Shown: positions 1 through 6,137 of the stretch, piece by piece
How the letters are laid out: the number at the start of each line of letters is the position of its first letter
How positions within the stretch are numbered: the stretch's first letter is position 1
Assembly: GCA_026984795.1 (NCBI GenBank)
Contig: JALSRK010000015.1
Location: 124,001-188,000, forward strand
Source: Solibacteraceae bacterium
Lineage (GTDB): Bacteria > Acidobacteriota > Terriglobia > Bryobacterales > Bryobacteraceae
Length of the DNA: 64,000 bases
Reading direction: 5' to 3'
The notes under the pieces: generated by a model
Databases searched by the model: none
The model's input: only the letters and a program-made list of their open reading frames with translations
Told to the model about the DNA's origin: nothing
Program-made: the position numbers and the translations under genes

Positions 1-102
1 CAGCACCGCCCGGTCCCACGCCGGCGTCCAGGGGGCGGCGCGCACCCGTACCCCCGCGACTCCGAACAAAGCGGTCCTCAGCGCATCCCGGCGAGTCCAC
101 AC
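1..102 (-). CDS. Partial secreted protein, Tat-like signal (N-terminus only)
   Basis: A 34-codon open frame runs off the left edge. It starts with GTG at 102, preceded in frame by a TAG stop a few codons upstream and by a weak GGTGA ribosome-binding site. It begins V-W-T-R-R-D-A-L-R-T followed by a hydrophobic stretch, which looks like the twin-arginine signal of an exported protein. Nothing of the mature domain is visible, so no function can be given. It lies downstream of the polyprenyl synthase gene on the same strand and could be the last gene of that operon. It could also be a chance open frame, since GC-rich DNA is often open in several frames. Confidence 0.4.
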   Translation of the reverse strand, partial: MWTRRDALRTALFGVAGVRVRAAPWTPAWDRAVL

Positions 103-155
103 AGCATCACCAGACTAACAAGGGAGGGGAAGTTTCGGGGCCGGCCTTCAGCGGC

Positions 156-1157
156 TCAGTGGTCCCGTTCGGTGACCAGCTCCGTCACCGCCGCCAGCGC
201 ACGCTGGGCAGGTGACTCCGGAAACGACGTGATAATCTCCCGCGCCTTTTCCGTAAAGACCTGAGCCCGCCGCCGCGCCCGCTCGATGCCACCGTGGCTG
301 TGGAGGATGTCGAGGATCTGCCGCAGGGAAACGTTTTCGTAACTCCCCTCGCTCAACACCCGCTCCACCAGGCGGCGCTCTTCGCGGCTCGCCTCTTCGA
401 GCGCGTAGATCAGCGGCAACGTCACCTTGCCTTCGCGCAGATCGTTTCCTACCGGCTTGCCGAGCACCGCTTCCCGCGAGGTGAAGTCCAGCACGTCGTC
501 CACGAGTTGGAAGGCCATGCCCAGGTTCCAGGCGTAATCGGCCATCCGGGCCTCGACGGCCTCGGTTCCTCCCGCCGCCAGACTGCCCAGCCGGGCGCAG
601 GCCGAAAACAGGCTGGCTGTCTTCCGGTGCACCAGCTCCATGTAATCGGCCTCGGTGACGTCGATCTCGCCGATGCTTTCCAGTTGCAGCAGTTCCCCTT
701 CCACCATCAACTGCGTGAGCCCGATCAGCACGTCGAGCACCTGGAAGTTCCGCAATCGGAGGGCCACCTGGAAAGCCTGCATGTAGAGCCAGTCGCCGGC
801 GAGAACGCAGGTGTGGTTGCCCCAGATCACGTTCGCCGAGGGCTTGCCCCGCCGCGTGTCGGCCACATCGATCACGTCGTCGTGCACCAGCGTCGCGGTG
901 TGGATCATCTCGACCACCGCGGCCAGCCGGATCGCCGTCTCGTTCGTATCACCGACGAGCTTGCTCGTCAAGAGCAACAGCATCGGACGCAGCCGTTTCC
1001 CGCCGCTGTTCTGCAGGTACCGCCCGATGTTCGTCACCGCATCGACACCGGCGGTGGACTCCCGGGCAATCTCCTTCTCAACCCTCTGAAGGTCTTCGTG
1101 GACGAGATCCAGGATTTCCTTTGCCGCGAGAGCCTGGCCGATGTGGCTGAATCCCAT
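156..1157 (-). CDS. ispB: All-trans polyprenyl diphosphate synthase (octaprenyl/heptaprenyl type)
   Basis: This 333-residue protein is a trans-isoprenyl diphosphate synthase, which extends allylic diphosphates with isopentenyl diphosphate to make the quinone side chain. Both Asp-rich motifs are intact: DDVID at residues 93-97, followed by ADTRRG, and DDVLD near residue 220. The substrate-binding GGKRLRP element is at about residues 52-58. Length and all-helical character fit the family. The start is 15 bases after the tatD stop, so it is probably co-transcribed with larC, metG and tatD. The chain length of the product cannot be read from the sequence, so the symbol is only a family assignment. 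Confidence 0.9.
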   Translation of the reverse strand: MGFSHIGQALAAKEILDLVHEDLQRVEKEIARESTAGVDAVTNIGRYLQNSGGKRLRPMLLLLTSKLVGDTNETAIRLAAVVEMIHTATLVHDDVIDVADTRRGKPSANVIWGNHTCVLAGDWLYMQAFQVALRLRNFQVLDVLIGLTQLMVEGELLQLESIGEIDVTEADYMELVHRKTASLFSACARLGSLAAGGTEAVEARMADYAWNLGMAFQLVDDVLDFTSREAVLGKPVGNDLREGKVTLPLIYALEEASREERRLVERVLSEGSYENVSLRQILDILHSHGGIERARRRAQVFTEKAREIITSFPESPAQRALAAVTELVTERDH

Positions 1158-1172
1158 AGGAATGGTTCCAGT

Positions 1173-1967
1173 TTAGCGGGTGGTCCTCTCTGGGAGCAAA
1201 CAAAGCCTCCGGAAGTTCTCCGCCGCCGCTTCGGCCACCTCTTCCACCGGCCGCCCCCGCAGTTCCGCCATTTTGGCCGCCGTGTAGGCGACGTACGCCG
1301 GCTCGTTTCTCTTGCCCCGCTTGGGCACAGGAGCCAAGTACGGGCAGTCCGTCTCGATGAGCAGCCGATCCGAAGGGACCATCCGCGCCGCCTCTTGCAC
1401 CCGCACGGCCTTCGGAAACGTCACCACGCCCGCAAAGCTCACAAAGAAGCCGAGGTCCAGAACGCGCCGAGCCTCTTCCGGCCCTTCGGAGAAGCAGTGC
1501 AGGATTCCGGGCAGTCCCGACGGCGCCCAGTGCCGCTCCAGCAGTTCCATGGTGTCTTCCCAGGCTTCCCGCGTGTGGATGATCACCGGCAGCCGCGCCT
1601 CGGCCGCGATCTCGAGCTGTTCGACGAAGACCCGGCGCTGGACCTCCCGCGGCGAGAAGTCATAGTGGTAGTCGAGACCGACCTCGCCCACGGCGGCCAC
1701 CTTCTCATGCCGCAGCAGCTCCCGCAGCGCCGCCATCGTCCCCTGATCCGCTTTCGCTGCATCGTGTGGATGGACCCCTACGGTGGCCCCAATGAACTCG
1801 TAGGCGTCCGCCAGCCGGATGCCGGCCTCCAGATCCGGCGGCCCCTTGCCGGTCCCGATGGCCAGCATCTGTTCGACGCCCGCCTCCCGGGCCCGTTCGA
1901 TCACCTCCTCCCGGTCGGCGTCGAACTGCTCGTCGTCGAGATGGCAGTGGGAATCGACGAGCCTCAT
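1173..1967 (-). CDS. tatD: TatD-family metal-dependent deoxyribonuclease
   Basis: A 264-residue TIM-barrel hydrolase of the TatD/YcfH type. Visible family marks are the N-terminal metal site VDSHCHLDD (residues 4-12), GVHPHDA, GEVGLDYHYDFSPRE, PVIIHTREA, GILHCFSEG and the late IETDCPYLAPVP. The start ATG at 1967 overlaps the metG stop (ATGA), which fixes it; the frame is open further upstream, but that stretch is only the shadow of metG. Family members are 3'-5' DNases acting in the cytoplasm in DNA repair and turnover. A metG-tatD neighbourhood is common in bacteria. Confidence 0.93.
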   Translation of the reverse strand: MRLVDSHCHLDDEQFDADREEVIERAREAGVEQMLAIGTGKGPPDLEAGIRLADAYEFIGATVGVHPHDAAKADQGTMAALRELLRHEKVAAVGEVGLDYHYDFSPREVQRRVFVEQLEIAAEARLPVIIHTREAWEDTMELLERHWAPSGLPGILHCFSEGPEEARRVLDLGFFVSFAGVVTFPKAVRVQEAARMVPSDRLLIETDCPYLAPVPKRGKRNEPAYVAYTAAKMAELRGRPVEEVAEAAAENFRRLCLLPERTTR

Positions 1968-3898
1968 GTGAGCCGCGTCCCCACCGGCACGTCCGCCATC
2001 GGGCTCACCAGCACCGGCTTGCCATCCTCCGGTGTGGCCGCCACCACCATTCCTTCCGAAACGATCCCCCGCAGCTTCCGCGGCTGCAGGTTGGCCACGA
2101 TGACCACCTTCTTGCCGATCAGCTCCTCCGGCTTGTACGCCTCGGCGATGCCGGCCACCAGCGTCCGGGGCCTGCCTTCGCCCGCATCCACGGTGAGCTT
2201 GAGCAGCTTGTCGGCCCCCTTCACCGGCTCGGCGTTGACGACTTCGGCCACCCGGAGCTCGACCTTGGAGAAGTCGTCGATCGAGATCGTCTCGGCCGCT
2301 TCGGTTTCCGGCTTCTTGCCCAGCAGCGCGTTCTGCCGGGCCGTCTCCTGGATCTCCAGCTCCCGCATCTTCGCCGTCGCCTCGTCCACCTTGATGCGCG
2401 GGAAGACCGGCTCTCCCCTGTGCACCTTCTGGCCGGGCTCGAGCTGCCCCCAGGCCAGCCGCTCGAAGCGCACCGACTCCAGCGGCTCCGGCATGCCCAG
2501 CTGGTTCCAGATGTTCGCCGCCGATTCCGGAATCACCGGCGCCAGCAGCGCCGCCGCCAGCCGCAGCACCTCCGCCGCCGTATAGAGCGTCCCATCCAGC
2601 CGCCTCTGATCCTCCGGCGCTCCGCTCTTGATCAGCTTCCACGGAGCCTGCTCCACCAGATATTTGTCCACCGCGCCCAGCAGGCCCCAAAGGAGCTCGA
2701 GGCCCCGCGAAAACTCGAACCGGTCGAAGCGGGTGACGTAAGCCTCCAGCGTCCGGCCCGCCTGGGCGGCAATTCTCGCATCGGCCTCGGCCCGGCCGTC
2801 GGGCACGGCCCCGCCGCGGTACTGCTCGATCATGCTCAGGGTCCGGCTGGCCAGGTTGCCCAGGCCGTTGGCCAGGTCCGAGTTGTAGCGGTTCACCAGA
2901 GCCTCGTAGCTGAAGTTGCCGTCCTGGCCGAAGACGATCTCCCGCATCAGGAAATACCGCAGGGCGTCCACGCCGGTGACCTCCTGGATCGGCGTCGCCC
3001 GGACGATGTTGCCCTTCGACTTCGACATCTTGTCTTCCTGGAAGAGCAGCCAGCCGTGGGCGAAGATCTGCTTCGGCACCGGCCAGTCGGCCGCCATCAG
3101 GAACGCCGGCCAGTAGATGGCATGGAAGCGGACGATCTCCTTGCCGATCAGGTGCAGGTCCGCCGGCCAGAGATCCTCGCCGTCCACCTTCTCGCCCTCC
3201 ACCGCACTCATGTAAGTCATCAGCGCGTCGAACCAGACATAGAAGACGTGCTTCTCCTCGCCCGGTACCGGGATGCCCCATTTGAGCGACGTCCGGGTGA
3301 TCGAGAGATCGTTCAAGCCCTGGCGAACGAAGGCAATCACCTCGTTGCGCCGCGTCTCGGGCCGGATGAAGTCCGGGTTTCGTTCGTAAAGCTCGAGCAG
3401 CCGGTCCTGGAACTCGGAGAGCTTGAAGAAGTAGTTCTCCTCGGTCACCGTCTCGGTGGGCCGGCCGCAGTCCGGACACGGCGCGCCCGGCTCGTTCTCA
3501 GTCACGTAAAGTTCGCAGGAGGTGCAATACTGCCCCGTGTAGGAGCCCTTGTAGACGTAGCCGTTCGCCTTGCAGCGCCGGAAGAGCTCCTGCACCATGC
3601 GGTGGTGCCGGGGGTCGGTCGTGCGGCGGAACCGGTCCGGCATGATGCCGAGCTTCTCCCACGTGCGCTGGAATTCGGCCGAGATCAGATCGGTGAACTC
3701 CTTGGGCGACTTGCCCTGGGCGCGGGCCGCCTTCTCCACCTTCTGCCCGTGCTCGTCGGTGCCCGAGGTGAGCACCGCCGTGTAGCCCTGCATCCGTTTG
3801 AACCGCCGGATCAGGTCCGCGGCGAACGTCGTATAGGCGTGGCCGATGTGAGGGGCCGCGTTGACGTAGTAGATCGGCGTCGTGAGGTAGTACTTCAT
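1964..3898 (-). CDS. metG: Methionyl-tRNA synthetase with C-terminal tRNA-binding domain
   Basis: A 644-residue class I aminoacyl-tRNA synthetase that charges tRNA-Met. HIGH is at residues 17-20 and KMSKSKGN near residue 290. Between them is a four-cysteine zinc knuckle (CTSCELY and CPDCGRP), as in the MetG2-like group. The last ~100 residues (IDDFSKVELRVAEV, then LVAGIAEAY) form the EMAP-II/Trbp111-type OB-fold used for dimerisation and tRNA binding. The ATG at 3898 lies four bases after the larC stop, and the gene overlaps tatD by four bases, so it is in the middle of an operon. Confidence 0.97.
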   Translation of the reverse strand: MKYYLTTPIYYVNAAPHIGHAYTTFAADLIRRFKRMQGYTAVLTSGTDEHGQKVEKAARAQGKSPKEFTDLISAEFQRTWEKLGIMPDRFRRTTDPRHHRMVQELFRRCKANGYVYKGSYTGQYCTSCELYVTENEPGAPCPDCGRPTETVTEENYFFKLSEFQDRLLELYERNPDFIRPETRRNEVIAFVRQGLNDLSITRTSLKWGIPVPGEEKHVFYVWFDALMTYMSAVEGEKVDGEDLWPADLHLIGKEIVRFHAIYWPAFLMAADWPVPKQIFAHGWLLFQEDKMSKSKGNIVRATPIQEVTGVDALRYFLMREIVFGQDGNFSYEALVNRYNSDLANGLGNLASRTLSMIEQYRGGAVPDGRAEADARIAAQAGRTLEAYVTRFDRFEFSRGLELLWGLLGAVDKYLVEQAPWKLIKSGAPEDQRRLDGTLYTAAEVLRLAAALLAPVIPESAANIWNQLGMPEPLESVRFERLAWGQLEPGQKVHRGEPVFPRIKVDEATAKMRELEIQETARQNALLGKKPETEAAETISIDDFSKVELRVAEVVNAEPVKGADKLLKLTVDAGEGRPRTLVAGIAEAYKPEELIGKKVVIVANLQPRKLRGIVSEGMVVAATPEDGKPVLVSPMADVPVGTRLT

Positions 3899-3902
3899 CG
3901 CG

Positions 3903-5078
3903 TCAATCCTCGACTCTCTGCGTTCCTCCGCGCTGGTTCAGGTACGCCCGGCTTGCTTCGGCGAGCACCAACTTCAGGGGCGTGCCCGTGCGTTCAGCGA
4001 TCTCGCGGCAATCGTCGTACTCCGGCGCAAAACCGGTTTCCGAAACCTTGATCCTAACCTTTCCGTGGGCCGTCTCCACTTCCACCGTCCGCCGCGCCTG
4101 GACCCGCCGCTCGGCGCTCCAGAGCCGCACCCCCAAGGTGGTCGTTTCCGCCGTGAGGATCCCGGCGAGCTCCTCGCGCTGCTCCGGCCGTCCGATCACC
4201 CGCACCAGCACTCCGGGACGGTTTTTCTTCATCATCAAAGGCGAGAAGCCCACGTCCAGCGCCCCGGCGTCCATCAGCCGCTCGAATGCGTAGCCGAGCA
4301 CTTCCGGGGTGGCGTCGTCGATATTGGCCTCGATCACCGTCACCGTGGTCGCCTCGGCCGCCTCCGTCGTCTCGCCCACGAGCGCCGCCAGCACGTTTGC
4401 CTGCCCCGGAAAATCCGCTCCCCCGGCCCCGTAGCCGGTCCTCTCGATCTTCATCGACGGCGGGGGGCCGAACTCTTCGGCGAGCGTCACCGCCAACGCC
4501 GCGCCGGTCGGCGTCGTCAGCTCCCGCACCGGTCCGGAAGCGTAGATCGGACGCCCTTCCAACAGGGCCGCCGTCGCCGGGGCCGGCACCGGCAGCACGC
4601 CGTGCTCGGTTTCCACCGTGCCGCTGCCGGTGTTCACCGGCGAACAGTACAGCGCGCCGACCTTCAGCAGATCCAACGCCGTACAGGCCCCCGCAATGTC
4701 GGCGATGGAGTCGGCCGCACCTACTTCGTGGAAGTGGACCTGCTCGATCGGGATCCCGTGCACCGCCGCCTCGGCCTCCCCCAGCCTTCGGAACACCGCC
4801 ACCGCATTCCGCTTGGCCCGGGGCGGCATCGCCGAACGCTCGATCATCTCGACGATCTCCGGCAAGTGCCGCGCCCGGCGCGTTTCCACGCCCTCGACGT
4901 GGAATTTCGTCGCCGCGATCCCGGCCCGCTTCACCCGCTCGAAGCGAAACTCGGCCCCCGTGCCCAGCGACCGCAGCGCCTCCACCAGGGCGCCCTGGTC
5001 AGCCCCGGCATCGGCCAGCGCCCCCACCGTCATGTCGCCGCTGATGCCGGAAAAGGCGTGAAAATAGCAGATCCTCAT
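3903..5078 (-). CDS. larC: LarC, nickel-pincer cofactor nickel insertion protein
   Basis: A 391-residue LarC (DUF111) protein. LarC inserts nickel into pyridinium bis-thiocarboxylate mononucleotide in a CTP-dependent step, giving the cofactor of lactate racemase and related isomerases. The family start is clear: MRICYFHAFSGISGDM at residues 1-16. It also has VHFHEVGAADSIADI, PTGAALA and the C-terminal VIEANIDDATPEVLG. I chose ATG 5078 because it matches the family N-terminus; the frame is open to 5216, but that extra stretch is Arg/Pro-rich and unlike any LarC. It reads as one frame; in lactobacilli larC needs a programmed frameshift. larE lies 13 kb away on the other strand. Confidence 0.93.
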   Translation of the reverse strand: MRICYFHAFSGISGDMTVGALADAGADQGALVEALRSLGTGAEFRFERVKRAGIAATKFHVEGVETRRARHLPEIVEMIERSAMPPRAKRNAVAVFRRLGEAEAAVHGIPIEQVHFHEVGAADSIADIAGACTALDLLKVGALYCSPVNTGSGTVETEHGVLPVPAPATAALLEGRPIYASGPVRELTTPTGAALAVTLAEEFGPPPSMKIERTGYGAGGADFPGQANVLAALVGETTEAAEATTVTVIEANIDDATPEVLGYAFERLMDAGALDVGFSPLMMKKNRPGVLVRVIGRPEQREELAGILTAETTTLGVRLWSAERRVQARRTVEVETAHGKVRIKVSETGFAPEYDDCREIAERTGTPLKLVLAEASRAYLNQRGGTQRVED

Positions 5079-5216
5079 TGCATCCAAGGGGTTTCGCACC
5101 CGCCCACAGGTATCTATCTTCGCACAGCGGGGGGGCCGCACTCCGTCTCCCGCCGGAACCACACCCCACCCGGACCACCTACCCCGCGCCCCCGCCCGGG
5201 AAATCGAGGCGCTCAC

Positions 5217-5256
5217 TTGACAAGGTTACTTTACTTGATGTAAAGTAACCTTGTCA
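5217..5256 (+). promoter_or_regulatory. Promoter overlapped by a perfect 17-bp palindrome (probable operator)
   Basis: A perfect inverted repeat, TGACAAGGTTACTTTAC (5218-5234) and its complement (5240-5256), flanks a 5-base spacer. It contains TTGACA (5217-5222) and a -10-like TGTAAA (5239-5244) spaced 16 bases apart. It is very AT-rich for this genome. A regulator bound here would cover the promoter. The XRE protein encoded two genes downstream is the natural candidate (inference). Used as RNA, the same repeat would form a strong hairpin next to the first ATG. Confidence 0.7.
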
Positions 5257-5281
5257 TATGGAGGTGACTGTGGAGGCAACA

Positions 5282-5716
5282 ATGGAACAGCGCAAGAAAC
5301 CCTGGTGGGCATGGGGATGCCAGTACGAGATGACCGGTGAAGAACGCCGGCTGATGCGGAACCTGAACGCGTGGATGATCGCCTGGGCGGTCCTCCATAC
5401 CGTGGTTCTCGTGCTGCTGAAACGGCACAGCCAGTTCCTCGGCGCGGCCGCCTACGCGGTCGCCGCGGTACCTGTGGTGGCCGGTTGCATGGCGGTATAT
5501 ACCTATGGACGGTTCCTGCGCGCGGCCGACGAACTGCACCGCAGGATCCAGTACGAAGGCATCGCCCTGGGGTTCGCCGCGGGCATCGTCTTCGCGATCA
5601 CCTACCCGCTGCTCGAGCGCCTCGGCGCCCCGGAGCTCGGCTCGATGGCGCCCTTGCCGGTGATGATCGCGATGTGGGGCGTGGGCGTTTGGACGGCTGC
5701 GAGACGCTATTCATGA
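5282..5716 (+). CDS. Small multi-span membrane protein paired with an XRE regulator
   Basis: A 144-residue protein with about four hydrophobic segments: near residues 26-46, 50-68, 90-108 and 118-134. A charged stretch (FLRAADELHRRIQYE) lies between the second and third. I chose ATG 5282 because GGAGG at 5272-5276 is five bases upstream. An in-frame ATG at 5258 abuts the palindrome and an in-frame GTG at 5270 also has a good GGAGGTGA, so two other starts are possible. The stop overlaps the regulator start (ATGA). Short integral membrane proteins next to a 70-residue XRE regulator are a recurring bacterial arrangement, but I know of no assigned function. Confidence 0.75.
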   Translation: MEQRKKPWWAWGCQYEMTGEERRLMRNLNAWMIAWAVLHTVVLVLLKRHSQFLGAAAYAVAAVPVVAGCMAVYTYGRFLRAADELHRRIQYEGIALGFAAGIVFAITYPLLERLGAPELGSMAPLPVMIAMWGVGVWTAARRYS

Positions 5717-5931
5717 AGAACAAACTGCGTGTGCTGCGCGCCGAGCGCCACTGGTCTCAGCAGGAGCTCGCCTCCCGGGCGGGCGTTTCCCGGCAGACTA
5801 TCAACGCCATCGAGACGGGCAAGTACGATCCCAGCCTCAAACTGGCCTTTCGTCTGGCCCGGATCTTCTCGCTCCCCATCGAGGAGATCTTCTTGAACGG
5901 AGAGAAGCCCGCCGCCGGAGATACCGGCTGA
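5713..5931 (+). CDS. XRE-family helix-turn-helix regulator
   Basis: A 72-residue protein that is almost only a Cro/C1-type HTH: LRVLRAERHWSQQELA, then GVSRQTINAIETGKYDPS, then LAFRLARIFSLPIEEIF. This is the YozG-like short-regulator pattern. The ATG overlaps the stop of the membrane protein by four bases, so the two are translationally coupled. It is the likely ligand of the palindrome at 5218-5256, which would make the pair autoregulated (inference). The signal sensed is unknown. Confidence 0.88.
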   Translation: MKNKLRVLRAERHWSQQELASRAGVSRQTINAIETGKYDPSLKLAFRLARIFSLPIEEIFLNGEKPAAGDTG

Positions 5932-6137
5932 CTCGGCCCGGCGGCAGGTCTCGCCCCGGCAGCCCGCCGGCTGCCGTCCAGATCCGCACCCACTGGTCCT
6001 GAACGGCCGCAACCCACTGAACAGGCGCACGTTATTCCGTGTTTTGCCCCGCGTGTAGTATCATGATCTCTACCTGCCTTGCAGCTCGCGGCGGTCTGCG
6101 CGAGCGCGGCTGCGTCAACGAAGGAGGATCAATAGCA

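Noticed and set aside
294-2585. Very long plus-strand open frame (763 codons) antisense to the polyprenyl synthase, tatD and metG
   Set aside because: It is an Arg/His/Pro-rich shadow of three clear genes on the other strand; such frames are common in GC-rich DNA.
5079-5216. Upstream extension of larC to 5216
   Set aside because: The extra 46 residues do not resemble any LarC N-terminus and run up to the palindrome region.
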